DNA from: JACKHO01 sp041398745
GTDB taxonomy: Bacteria > Planctomycetota > Planctomycetia > Planctomycetales > Planctomycetaceae
Reading direction: 5' to 3'
Assembly: GCA_041398745.1 (NCBI GenBank)
Contig: JAWKUB010000003.1
Span: 124,001-188,000, forward strand
Length of the DNA stretch: 64,000 bases
Position 1 is the first letter of the stretch; each line of letters opens with the position of its first letter. The notes below the pieces were generated by a model, which made no database searches, was not told the origin of the DNA, and worked only from the letters and a program-made list of their open reading frames with translations. Positions 46,740 through 56,952 of this stretch are shown one piece after another. The position numbers and the translations under genes were made by a program.

Positions 46740-47105
46740 ATGAAATCAAACACGAAAACCCTGATTCTCCCCGCGCTGCTCATCACCATTGGTGTCGGCT
46801 GGCTGCTTTCGACGCTTGGTGTTGCTCCCGGAATTGACTGGGTTTGGATTCTCGGGCTGTCGGCAGCCGGGCTCATGGCGTTTGTGCTCAGCGGAATTGA
46901 CAAGGTTTCGGTTGTTATTGGTCCATTTTTCATTCTGGCCAGTTTCCTGTCGATTCTGCGTCAAACGAATCGCCTGCCATTTGACGTTGAAGTTCCCATT
47001 CTCGTCATTTCGTCGGGCGTCCTGCTCCTCATTGCCCGCTCTCCTGCAGTTACTGCGCCTGACTGGCTGGTGAAGGAAATCGGAAACGTCGAGAATTCTG
47101 ACTGA
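46740..47105 (+). CDS. Small four-helix membrane protein
   Basis: 121 residues with four hydrophobic segments (LILPALLITIGVGWLLSTLG, WVWILGLSAAGLMAFVLSGI, VVIGPFFILASFLSILR and VEVPILVISSGVLLLIA). The arrangement recalls the LiaF/LiaI-type membrane domain of envelope-stress proteins, but the match is only in layout. GAGGAAACCG precedes the ATG. The gene stands alone between a PSD1 gene and a rhodanese. Confidence 0.6.
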   Translation: MKSNTKTLILPALLITIGVGWLLSTLGVAPGIDWVWILGLSAAGLMAFVLSGIDKVSVVIGPFFILASFLSILRQTNRLPFDVEVPILVISSGVLLLIARSPAVTAPDWLVKEIGNVENSD

Positions 47106-47264
47106 GAAAGCGGGCTGCGGGAAAGAGCTGGGGAAGTTCATTGCCTCCGCAGTCAGTAGCAGGGTGGTTGGCGACAACTTATCGCTGGAAGATGCAATAC
47201 ACTCACTGCTACGCTACCGACTTCAGACATCCACTGGTCCCGAACACCCACAGAGATTGCACAC

Positions 47265-47645
47265 ATGGCCACGCATTCGCAACGTTTCATTGACATCGTC
47301 AACAAGTCTCGCGAGAAGGTGCGTGAGTGTCGGGTTGCTGACGTCAAACAGCGGCTCGATGCAGGGGAGTCGTTTCATATGGTTGATGTTCGTGAAGAAA
47401 GCGAATACGCGCGCGGCCATTTGCCCGGAGCGATCCACATTGGCAAAGGGGTGATCGAACGGGATATTGAAGAGAGAATTCCGGACACCTCAGCGCCTAT
47501 TGTCCTTTACTGCGGAGGCGGTTACAGGTCTGCCCTGGCCGCTGATGCACTGCAACAAATGGGATACACCGACGTCATTTCGATGGACGGAGGCTGGCGC
47601 GGCTGGAATGAAGCGGGGCTGCCAACGGAAACACCTGCGTCGTAG
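47265..47645 (+). CDS. Single-domain rhodanese-like sulfurtransferase
   Basis: 126 residues. The rhodanese elements are FHMVDVREESEYARGHLPGA, the active-site loop LYCGGGYRS (Cys near residue 84) and the closing MDGGWRGWNEAGLP. Single-domain rhodaneses bind persulfide sulfur on this cysteine; the substrate and physiological role are not shown by sequence. It is cytosolic (no signal peptide). It ends 22 bp from the convergent zwf stop. A second rhodanese domain in the window is fused to the CoA-disulfide reductase (32491-34140). Confidence 0.88.
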   Translation: MATHSQRFIDIVNKSREKVRECRVADVKQRLDAGESFHMVDVREESEYARGHLPGAIHIGKGVIERDIEERIPDTSAPIVLYCGGGYRSALAADALQQMGYTDVISMDGGWRGWNEAGLPTETPAS

Positions 47646-47667
47646 CCGCGCGTGCGGAGTTCCCCCA

Positions 47668-49245
<1,578 letters not shown>

Positions 49246-49447
49246 CAGTTACTCTCCATGTATCTCACCAAATGCGGGTTGGCGGCATTGTAGTGGGGAG
49301 AGTTGGATTTGAAGTAGCAATTGAAGGAGAATCTCAAATCGAGAACGACCAACACTTCAATGTGCTTTGATGCGACGCACGCTATTCAACAGGCGCAAAC
49401 CGGGAAATCAAGCGTCGCTTGCTGCACCGCGACTGCGACTTTCGAAA

Positions 49448-49575
49448 TAGAGCACATTTCGATTTCGTATTCGGCCATGAGCCGCGACGCGTATGCGGCC
49501 GGGCACGACAAACGGCCCGAGGCCTTACGGCCTTCGGCTGACAAGTTGACTGCAAACCAATTCCAAACTTGTGCT
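49448..49575 (+). repeat. Dispersed 128-bp repeat, copy 4
   Basis: It begins with TAGAGCACATTTCGATTTCG, closely matching copy 1, but no gene reads into this TAG. The core is 49476-49543, with a weaker inverted repeat (5 bp intact). The right end CCAATTCCAAACTTGTGCT lies about 10 bp from the stop of the minus-strand gene at 49585. The rest of the 339-bp gap before zwf shows nothing recognisable. Confidence 0.85.
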
Positions 49576-49584
49576 AGTGACGCG

Positions 49585-50739
49585 TCAAGAGGCACGGTTT
49601 GTTGAGCGCCGCAAGACGCCGCCAAGAAGTGTGAGGGCGGCAGTTACTCCTAGAAATGCCCAGAGAATGTTTTGGTTTCGGCCACCCACAATTTGACTCT
49701 GCCACGTTGCCTCCAAAGTCGCAAGCGCTTCGTTGTCGGACGCATTGCAGTACCAGGTCACTTCATATGCAGAAGTCGTGAATTCGCCGACCTCAATGGG
49801 AAACTCAGCGATACATTCGCGGCGGACGACCCCCGAATGCAGTAGCTCAGGAAGAAACGGTCGCCAACTGTGGATGTCCGGGTTACGCGTTCGCAGCGCT
49901 GTACTTACTTCCGGAGACACTTGCTGCCATAACTGATCGCGAGCTTCGTCAATTGAGCCGAAACGCTCGCTTCGAACAATGCGTTCCCCGGCTGGCGGTA
50001 CGACTTTCTGAGTTACCCACAGAGGTAGCTTGGGGTTCTTCAAGGCGGGGACAGTCGATGCATCCAATTGACGCGCATTGGGATCGTATTTCGCGTCCCT
50101 TACGTAGGTTGGTTGCTGAGAAATTTCCTCGGGAGGTTGCTCGTCCTCGCCCTGACGCGAATTCACGATTTGCTCAGGCGTTACTTCCACCAATGGAACA
50201 TGTACCTCTTCTCCCGTCGCCTCATCGATAAGCGGGACATCCGAGGGACTTTCGTCTTCCGCTTGTACCTCGACGAGTGCAGAACGGTCTTGAGGAGCCA
50301 CTGCTACTGCCTCCTGATACTCTTCCGCAGGCCGCGAGGTAGCTTCCGTGGTACTCGTCATCTCGACACGTGTCACGGTCACCCATGAACCAGCCATCAA
50401 GGCAATTGGGACAAGAACGCCTACGCCGAGCAGCAGCAACCAGCGCCCCGTTTTGAACATGGCCATAATGAGAACTGTGGGGATGACGAAGAGCACGATC
50501 AGACCAAATGCTACCGGAAACATGGCAACTCCCTGTTTCTCCATTCCGCGAACTCCTGCAATCAACAACGTTACAGCCATCAGGACGCCACCGATGCCAG
50601 CAATCGACATGATCACCACGGGAAGTCCTGACGACTTGTTTGAACTGTTCGTGGCGACACCGACAACAGCAACGACTGCCACGAATAAGACAGTGAGGGC
50701 AATAAGACCTCCGACCACGAATGCTCCTGTGACCATCAT
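49585..50739 (-). CDS. Membrane protein of unknown function, last gene of the kinase operon
   Basis: 384 residues. Three to four N-terminal membrane segments (for example GALVVGGLIALTVLFVAVVA-like residues at the start, then VVIMSIAGIGGVLMAVTLLI and VAFGLIVLFVIPTVLIMAMF) precede a long soluble region with acidic and Pro-rich parts, and a final helix (ILWAFLGVTAALTLLGGVL). Its start overlaps the kinase gene by 4 bp (ATGA), so the two are translationally coupled. It could be a target or anchor for the kinase (inference). No family was recognised. Confidence 0.7.
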   Translation of the reverse strand: MMVTGAFVVGGLIALTVLFVAVVAVVGVATNSSNKSSGLPVVIMSIAGIGGVLMAVTLLIAGVRGMEKQGVAMFPVAFGLIVLFVIPTVLIMAMFKTGRWLLLLGVGVLVPIALMAGSWVTVTRVEMTSTTEATSRPAEEYQEAVAVAPQDRSALVEVQAEDESPSDVPLIDEATGEEVHVPLVEVTPEQIVNSRQGEDEQPPEEISQQPTYVRDAKYDPNARQLDASTVPALKNPKLPLWVTQKVVPPAGERIVRSERFGSIDEARDQLWQQVSPEVSTALRTRNPDIHSWRPFLPELLHSGVVRRECIAEFPIEVGEFTTSAYEVTWYCNASDNEALATLEATWQSQIVGGRNQNILWAFLGVTAALTLLGGVLRRSTNRAS

Positions 50740-52637
50740 GCTGTTTCCTCCACTCTGGTTCCCCTAGCCGGTCTCGGTGGAACTCGTTCATACCACGGGC
50801 TGCACAACTGCACCGTAATGGACACCGTGGCAGCCCAACTCGCGGCGAGAAAATGCGGGAATGCGAACACATGCGAGATGAGCCAGGCCAGTATAACTGT
50901 TCCAATGACCGTAGCTGTACTAAACCGCACGCGACGTGTGGGGGTGTGCTGATCACGCCATTTGCGGAATGCCAGCAACGGGAGAAAGAAGCCTACAAAG
51001 CCGAGGTAGGTGGGGTTCTGATTCAGCGAGAACAGGCGATGGTCTCCAATTTCTTCAAAAATACCGCCGCCTGGATAGTGCTTGATGAACAGATACTCGC
51101 TGAGTTGCCAGACCACCAGACTGAGTCCCAGTGCGGCAAACGCGTATGGAAGTCGGCGTTTTGACTCCTGTCCGGTCCCTAATCGGGACAGCACTGGTAT
51201 CGTTAGAATGGTCCAGGTTGTCAGTACGGTGCCAGCCGTGAAGTAGACCAGTAGCGTCCAGTCCAGACCTCCTGATTGAGACAGGGAGGCGGGATGTGTC
51301 ATGTAACTGGTCATCGTACTCGGAGCCACAACCCACATACCTGCGGAGAGCAGCGCAGCCACCGGAACCGCCAAGGCCGCACCGAACACATACTGCCCAA
51401 TGAGTCGGCGGCCTGATGTGACAGCCGCACTCACGGGACGCTGGGCTGCTTCGCCAGGTGTCAGGAAAAATGGTCCAGCCAGTTGCTGGACAGCCGGGAA
51501 GGGCGCCGTGCGCAAGATGAGCATCCAGACGTAGGCCAATCCCACAGGAATTAACATCACCCAGGTGACGAGCAAATTACTGCTTGCTCGCGCCGCGAGC
51601 AAAAACGCGGCGATTCCAATTGCCAACAATACGCCCCACCCCGTCGTTGAAAGTTGCCAACTCAGTGGTGGAATACTCGGAGCGTCGGGCTTCGGAACGG
51701 GTCGTTTGGCAGGGCGTTCCGGCGGAGCCGAAGGACCAACAGAAACCCACGAAGGGAGTTCCTCTTTGACCTTCTTGGGTTTTGGCTCCACTTCTACGGG
51801 TACTGGTTTGCCTTCGGGAATCTTCTTACCAACGGCCGCAGCAGCAAACGCTTCTCCGAAACTCACCATGCTGGGATAGCGTTTGGCGGGATCTTTCTCC
51901 AATGCCTTTGCCAGCACACTTCGCAGTGCCGGAGGAACCTTGGCCAGGTCCGGAGGCTCGGTGAGATGTTTCATCAAAATCTCACCGGTCGACTCACCAT
52001 CGAACGGTAACTCGCCGGTCAACATTTCGTAGACCATGACCCCCAGTGCGTAGACGTCGACTTCTTTGCCGTAACGCCCTTTCGCGATTTCCGGGGCCAT
52101 GTAATAAACGGTGCCCACGCTTTGCGTTTGAGCACTGCGTCGCGATTGGGTGATAAACTTCGACAGGCCGATATCACCGACTTTGACTTGCTCGCCGTGA
52201 GAAAACACGTTGCCCGGTTTCAAATCGCGGTGAACAATTCCTCGGCTATGCAGATACTCGGTTCCCGCGACAATTCCGTTAACCCACTTGAGCACCTGCT
52301 GCATGGGCAAGCCATTAGGATGCTTTCTGATGACCGCATCGAGCGTGTCACCGGAGACGTATTCCATGAGAATCCAGTGGTCGCCGTCGTTATCGCGGCG
52401 GACGTCGAAAATCGTCACCAGATTGGGATGCGATAAGTTCAAACATTGCTGCACGCCACGAAGTTCAACGTCCGTGTTGTGCTGCAGCAGTTTGAGTGCA
52501 ACTTCGCGGCCCGAGTCGCTGAGCGCATAGTACACCTCACCGAAGCCACCACGATGAATAGCTCGTTTGATGGTGTAACCATCGAGCGGTCGTGATTCAG
52601 GTGCAAAGGTGAATTTCATTTTTACCGTACTGGCCAT
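50736..52637 (-). CDS. Membrane serine/threonine protein kinase
   Basis: 633 residues. The kinase domain (about 20-270) has the glycine loop RGGFGEV, the ATP lysine in EVALKLL (K49), the catalytic loop HRDLKPGN (136-143), the metal site DIGLSKF (D155, DIG in place of DFG) and GTVYYMAPE. The second half has about six membrane helices, unlike the single-helix PknB type. It probably senses the envelope and phosphorylates cytosolic targets, with the FHA protein encoded two genes upstream a likely partner. It is coupled to the downstream membrane protein by a 4-bp overlap. Confidence 0.9.
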   Translation of the reverse strand: MASTVKMKFTFAPESRPLDGYTIKRAIHRGGFGEVYYALSDSGREVALKLLQHNTDVELRGVQQCLNLSHPNLVTIFDVRRDNDGDHWILMEYVSGDTLDAVIRKHPNGLPMQQVLKWVNGIVAGTEYLHSRGIVHRDLKPGNVFSHGEQVKVGDIGLSKFITQSRRSAQTQSVGTVYYMAPEIAKGRYGKEVDVYALGVMVYEMLTGELPFDGESTGEILMKHLTEPPDLAKVPPALRSVLAKALEKDPAKRYPSMVSFGEAFAAAAVGKKIPEGKPVPVEVEPKPKKVKEELPSWVSVGPSAPPERPAKRPVPKPDAPSIPPLSWQLSTTGWGVLLAIGIAAFLLAARASSNLLVTWVMLIPVGLAYVWMLILRTAPFPAVQQLAGPFFLTPGEAAQRPVSAAVTSGRRLIGQYVFGAALAVPVAALLSAGMWVVAPSTMTSYMTHPASLSQSGGLDWTLLVYFTAGTVLTTWTILTIPVLSRLGTGQESKRRLPYAFAALGLSLVVWQLSEYLFIKHYPGGGIFEEIGDHRLFSLNQNPTYLGFVGFFLPLLAFRKWRDQHTPTRRVRFSTATVIGTVILAWLISHVFAFPHFLAASWAATVSITVQLCSPWYERVPPRPARGTRVEETA

Positions 52638-52679
52638 GACGTGTACCAGGAATAGATTACTCGGTTTGACTCCCTGCCG

Positions 52680-53249
52680 TCAGTTCGTGACGGAATTCGG
52701 TGACTCCATTTCCGCATCCCATCCACTTGGTGGTCCGACGTAAATGTTGACCGGTTGGCCAAACGCCTCGCCGATGTGTATTCGTTTCCCCAGCGGAAAT
52801 ATTCCATCTCTTGGCAGATTCAATTCAATTTCGTCAGATAAAGTTCCTTCGCCGCGGACATGATGCACGCTTGTGCCTCCGGCTCGACTTCCTCCACACT
52901 TTGGCATAACGTTGAAACTAATGCGTCGGATCACTTCATCTTCGTCCTTTTGCTTTGTTTCGTGGGCGAAAATCAGAAACTCCGCCGCCGATGTTTTGGC
53001 CTTCTCAATGCTTGAACCACCAAGTACGTAACTGATATCGCGCCCTTCGGTCACACCAATTCGTTGCTCTCCACTGAACTCGACATGAAGTCGGATTACT
53101 TTCGTGTTGTCGTCGTCCAGAACGTGCTCAACATGTAAAGAAAACTGGCCCTCCGTACGACAGGGAGGCTTCGCAGCGCATTCAGGCAATGCCCAGCACG
53201 CAAAAACTGCGGACGTCAGGACTAGCACTCCAATGGCACAGCCTCTCAT
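52680..53249 (-). CDS. Secreted protein of unknown function in the kinase operon
   Basis: 189 residues. The N-terminus MRGCAIGVLVLTSAVFACWA, then LPECAAKPP, is a signal peptide; the cysteine could support lipidation but the lipobox is not convincing. The mature part is beta-rich (GQFSLHVEHVLDDDNTKVIR, then LHVEFSGEQRIGVTEG) with no known motif. Its start overlaps the FHA gene stop by 4 bp, so it belongs to the same transcript as the kinase, 42 bp downstream. Confidence 0.65.
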   Translation of the reverse strand: MRGCAIGVLVLTSAVFACWALPECAAKPPCRTEGQFSLHVEHVLDDDNTKVIRLHVEFSGEQRIGVTEGRDISYVLGGSSIEKAKTSAAEFLIFAHETKQKDEDEVIRRISFNVMPKCGGSRAGGTSVHHVRGEGTLSDEIELNLPRDGIFPLGKRIHIGEAFGQPVNIYVGPPSGWDAEMESPNSVTN

Positions 53250-54148
53250 GATTCAATCTCCACTCGAATCCGCAGATCCTGACCGCTGATGACGTCACCA
53301 TGCTGCATCGCATGCGCAGCACTCATGGCTTCACCATTGATTCGTAACTGGTCCCCTCCCTGGCAGAACAGTTCTCCACTTCGCACAAACAGCACAAGCT
53401 GCGCCGGCCAAGCGGGACAATGAATATGTGCTCCGGCAGAGGGGCCGAGAAACAGATGGTCCTTCACCAGAATGAGTCCGTCGCTTTGATCGACAAACCG
53501 ATGCCCGCTCGTGCAGGTCAGGCGGGCCGACCGGCTTAACTGATTCGGAACTTCCAGGCGGAGCTGGACCACATCACCCAGCTGGAGATCGGAGCAGGCG
53601 GGTAGATGGACCTCGCTGCTCGCCGGGACGTCGTTGATTTTGGTCGGTGCTTTCGCCGTGAGCGAGTAGTCTTCGCCGAATCGCTCAATCAGGACGTGTG
53701 ACCGTGAAAGCGGTGCCTGGACAACAATGTCCGCAAGGGCCGATTCAGAATTCGCACCGCCACCAATGTGAATTGTGTCTGCCGTTAACAATCTCCAACA
53801 GCCGACTCCATCAATCCAGAGGCGTATCCCTGCAGTCGCTGGTGACTGAGACTCCTTAGGAGAGGAAGCCGCGCTTGGCTCTTCGAGCGTGGTTTCCAAA
53901 GTGGGCGAAGCGTTCCCCACGGACGACTCGGGCAGATATTCCATTTTCGCCCAGACCATTTTCTGGCAGCCGGAACAGTACACGAGCTTGTGAGAATTGC
54001 CCGCGGCCTTCCACCGCACCCCACCACTTTCCCAGACTGATTTCTTCTTGCCGCACTCCGTACAAACAATATGCCAGCGTTGCGACTCCTGACGAACGGA
54101 GTTGCAAAAGCCTTTCCACCAGCTTTTGACTTGTTCAACGAGTTTCAT
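53246..54148 (-). CDS. Zinc-ribbon and FHA-domain protein
   Basis: 300 residues from ATG 54148. Near the N-terminus CTECGKKK and YCSGCQK form a zinc ribbon. Two forkhead-associated-like domains follow: IHIGGGANSESALADIVVQA, then PLSRSHVLIERFGEDYSL, and in the C-terminus a second copy ending INGEAMSAAHAMQHGDVISG. FHA domains bind phosphothreonine, so the protein is a likely reader of the Ser/Thr kinase encoded in the same operon. The frame extends to 54193, but the chosen start gives MKLVEQVKSWWKGF. It overlaps the secreted-protein gene by 4 bp. Confidence 0.78.
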   Translation of the reverse strand: MKLVEQVKSWWKGFCNSVRQESQRWHIVCTECGKKKSVWESGGVRWKAAGNSHKLVYCSGCQKMVWAKMEYLPESSVGNASPTLETTLEEPSAASSPKESQSPATAGIRLWIDGVGCWRLLTADTIHIGGGANSESALADIVVQAPLSRSHVLIERFGEDYSLTAKAPTKINDVPASSEVHLPACSDLQLGDVVQLRLEVPNQLSRSARLTCTSGHRFVDQSDGLILVKDHLFLGPSAGAHIHCPAWPAQLVLFVRSGELFCQGGDQLRINGEAMSAAHAMQHGDVISGQDLRIRVEIES

Positions 54149-54200
54149 CGTGGCCGCCTGGGACTGAACGTATGACAAAGCAGCAAAGACCAATCTGCAA

Positions 54201-54235
54201 GTCCGGCCTCGCGTTGATTCAAAGCGAGACCGGAC
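54201..54235 (-). terminator. Stem-loop between the coiled-coil gene and the FHA operon
   Basis: GTCCGGCCTCGC (54201-54212) pairs with GCGAGACCGGAC (54224-54235) with one mismatch over 12 bp and an 11-base loop. The minus-strand bases after it are only weakly T-rich. It would end transcription of the 54258-55073 gene or reduce read-through into the FHA operon. Confidence 0.5.
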
Positions 54236-54257
54236 GGCTTGCAGAGGTCACTTCAGT

Positions 54258-55073
54258 TTACTTTTCGGTACTGACGAGTTCCGTTGCTTCGACGTTTCGT
54301 CCATGAAAGTATTCGTCGACACGCAGGGCAATTCCTTCGGTGGCTTCCTGTTCGGCATCTTTCTCAACCGGAATGAGGCCCGAGAAGTTTCCTTCTGCCG
54401 CCAGGACAGCGTCCTCAACATCGAGCCGCTTGTCAATTTCACTGATGACACCCTTCACATGGGCGAGTTGGGAATCATCAATTTCCAGTGTGCTGATTTG
54501 CTTGCGGGCTTCAATGGTTCGCAGGCGTGCCTGCAACCGCTCGAGCTCAACTTCAAAGCCTTTGCGCTGTGAGAGCATGCTTTCCAGTGCTTCACGATGC
54601 GAAGCCAAAGCATTCTCTTTGCTGACCAGCAGTTCCCGTTCACGCTTCAGTGTGTCCTCAGCGATTTTGAAGCGATTGAATCGCTCCGCCAAATCTTTTT
54701 CGACTTCCGACTGCGTGTAGCGATGGCCAGCGTAGACGAACATTTCGTCGCCGCTCTTCAGGTCATCAGAGAGTGACATAATTGCCTCTTCCTGCTCGGC
54801 CAATGCCTTCTCGCGACTCTCAATCGCTTTGGCGAGTCTCTCCACTTCCACCTGCTGCTGCGCGATGGAGGTTACCGACTTGCGAATTTCCGGCAGTAGT
54901 TCGGCGACTTCCTGCTTCGCACGCTCGATTTCGAATTCCAGCGGCACGTTGCTGCGAACCGTGTCCTGCACGGAAGTGAATCCCGTGCGGACATAGCTCA
55001 CCGCATCGCGTCCAAAAATGAGTCCACTAACAACGGTCAGGACCAGACTACCGATAACGATTTTCTTGACCAT
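54258..55073 (-). CDS. Membrane-anchored coiled-coil protein
   Basis: 271 residues from ATG 55073, with GGGAG before it. One N-terminal membrane helix (MVKKIVIGSLVLTVVSGLIF) is followed by almost continuous coiled coil (ESREKALAEQEEAIMSLSDD, ERLQARLRTIEARKQ and others) and a polar tail with IALRVDEYFHGR. Such proteins are recurrent in planctomycetes but have no assigned role. It precedes the FHA-kinase operon on the same strand, with a hairpin between, and could be a linked envelope component. The longer frame to 55142 adds residues without a signal. Confidence 0.7.
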   Translation of the reverse strand: MVKKIVIGSLVLTVVSGLIFGRDAVSYVRTGFTSVQDTVRSNVPLEFEIERAKQEVAELLPEIRKSVTSIAQQQVEVERLAKAIESREKALAEQEEAIMSLSDDLKSGDEMFVYAGHRYTQSEVEKDLAERFNRFKIAEDTLKRERELLVSKENALASHREALESMLSQRKGFEVELERLQARLRTIEARKQISTLEIDDSQLAHVKGVISEIDKRLDVEDAVLAAEGNFSGLIPVEKDAEQEATEGIALRVDEYFHGRNVEATELVSTEK

Positions 55074-55336
55074 GATACGATCTCCCTCAATACAAGCTCG
55101 TGCTGAAATGGGTACAGCACTTTTGGTTTCGAATTGCTTCATGCATCCGGACGTGTCCGGTGACTGTTTCCAATGAGCTATTCGCTACCCGGCCCGCAGT
55201 ATTGAGGAGATTTGAGAAGAACCTGAAACTTTCCCGACATTCCGTAAGGCATTTCCGACGAGCTGGTTACGACCGACGACCAAGGCGCCGGCGTGGAATG
55301 AATCGCATTACGCACCCAACAGGTGCCGTTTTCAAG

Positions 55337-56161
55337 CTACTCAGCGACGTGCTCTGGGAAATCCTTGCCGTAGCGTGTCAGGAGTGCGTCGACGTCATTG
55401 GGCACAATATAGATTTTGCCCCGAATCGATTTGTGCTCGTCCGGCTGAAGTCCTCCGAGACGAAAGTCAGCGTGGAGGCAGACGATTACGCCTTGAAAGA
55501 GCTCCTGGTACGGCTCGAACGCCGTGGCGAACAGCATTGATTCATCTTCCGAGAAACAACCAATCAATCCATTGCTTGGGACCAGCTCACTCAGCGGCCT
55601 CGGATTCACGTCGTTGCGGTCAACGCCTTTTGGACACCACACCTGCCCTGGAACATAACGTGCCTGTGTGGCCCAATGTGGGGTGGGCATGCGGGTCAGC
55701 TTGCCGTCCAGAAACACAAAGCTCTTGGCAAGATACGTTTCCTGATTCGCTCCGGTAAAGCGGTCAAGCCGGATGCATGGCTGAGCCCAATGGGCCTCGG
55801 AACGTTTGTCCGTGGGGTTGTGCGCTTCAATTCGAAAATCGACCTCGTCTGCAGTTGAAGTAATGGTGTGGTCGACGACCAGTCCGTCAGCGACGTGGCA
55901 ACGCAGCTTCAACTCGGTTCCGTCGGGGGATGCGGACAACAGCTCGGTTTGATGCTGCATCCGCGTGTGTTTTCCCCAGTCGGCGTCAGTCGATCCAGCT
56001 CGGCAATACGCTTCCAGATAGTGGATTTTGATCGACTCGCCGGGGATTTGCTCTCCCGTGACGGTGAGGTAGTTGTCTTTCCAAGCCAGCTTCAGCGGAT
56101 CGGCGGCATTTGCAACGGCAGCGAGAGTGAAGCACAAAGCGAGAAGCAGGAGTGAGCGCAA
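55337..56161 (-). CDS. Secreted protein of unknown function
   Basis: 274 residues if started at TTG 56161, which follows GAGGGG by six bases and gives a good signal peptide (MRSLLLLALCFTLAAVANAA). The frame itself runs to 56215, but those residues (MMNSVQMCCLVIIVEGK) interrupt the signal. The mature part is beta-rich and has conserved-looking blocks (AHWAQPCIRLDRFTGANQET, then YLAKSFVFLDGKLTRMPT and IGCFSEDESMLFATAFEPYQ) typical of a galactose-mutarotase-like or related beta-sandwich fold, which I cannot confirm. No enzyme motif was identified. Confidence 0.65.
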   Translation of the reverse strand: MRSLLLLALCFTLAAVANAADPLKLAWKDNYLTVTGEQIPGESIKIHYLEAYCRAGSTDADWGKHTRMQHQTELLSASPDGTELKLRCHVADGLVVDHTITSTADEVDFRIEAHNPTDKRSEAHWAQPCIRLDRFTGANQETYLAKSFVFLDGKLTRMPTPHWATQARYVPGQVWCPKGVDRNDVNPRPLSELVPSNGLIGCFSEDESMLFATAFEPYQELFQGVIVCLHADFRLGGLQPDEHKSIRGKIYIVPNDVDALLTRYGKDFPEHVAE

Positions 56162-56224
56162 AATCTTCCCCTCAACGATGATGACCAGACAACACATTTG
56201 GACTGAATTCATCAACTCAGCGAA

Positions 56225-56752
56225 CTATTCCGCTTCGATGTCGAATTGATTTGCCAGACGCGTATAGGCTTCGCGAACCTTTGCTCCGATTTCGCCTTCC
56301 TTTGCACCGCCAATTTCAAGTTCCTTAAGGATATCATCACCACGCTGTTTCAACGTCTTGGAGTCGTCTTCCATAATGTCCAACAATGCGGGCAGCCATT
56401 CCAGCGTCGCCGTCACCTGATACTCCATGAAATCGTCGTTGGCAACCGCGAGTTTCCGGGCTGTTGGGTGATCAGGCACATCCCACGTTTTCACATCACG
56501 TCGTACACGTCCCAGTGTTTGAGCGACATCACGAAACGCCCGATGTACTTCGCGTGAGTCGGGCTCCCGTCCATTAAGCAAAGGCCCAATTGATTTTCCA
56601 AACCGTTCGCCCGCTTCGTAGAGGGCTGAATGTGATTCGGAAATCTGGTTCAAGTACCGTTCTACTTCTGCCTTGCTCGGTTCATCGGCCAATACTGACG
56701 CGGAAAACAGTGGAATGAGAGACGCTGCCAAGGCCAGGGTTGAAAGTTTCAT
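56225..56752 (-). CDS. Small secreted helical protein of unknown function
   Basis: 175 residues from ATG 56752. The signal peptide MKLSTLALAASLIPLFSASV, then LADEPSK, predicts export. The mature part is mostly helical and charged (EVERYLNQISESHSALYEAG, EVHRAFRDVAQTLGRVRRDV). It ends 63 bp before the start of the secreted protein at 56161, so the two may share a transcript. No family was recognised. The frame extends to 56815, but the added residues lie before the signal peptide. Confidence 0.65.
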   Translation of the reverse strand: MKLSTLALAASLIPLFSASVLADEPSKAEVERYLNQISESHSALYEAGERFGKSIGPLLNGREPDSREVHRAFRDVAQTLGRVRRDVKTWDVPDHPTARKLAVANDDFMEYQVTATLEWLPALLDIMEDDSKTLKQRGDDILKELEIGGAKEGEIGAKVREAYTRLANQFDIEAE

Positions 56753-56952
56753 TGCATCACTTTTCTTTAAGGAAGAAAACCACAGATGGTCACGAGCGCA
56801 AATACATTGACTCAATCGACTCTACCCGTTTCCGCTTTCGTTTGCCATGCCGAGATGAACCGGAATTTCGGTTTCACTGGCCTTGATTCGTCTACCACAG
56901 ATTCCACTATGTGCCGGGCGAAATGCTCTGGTATGGTTGTACGTCGGACCGA

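Noticed and set aside
46237..46837. Plus-strand open frames in the gap before the small membrane protein
   Set aside because: They overlap the PSD1 leader or the next gene in other frames and carry no family signature.
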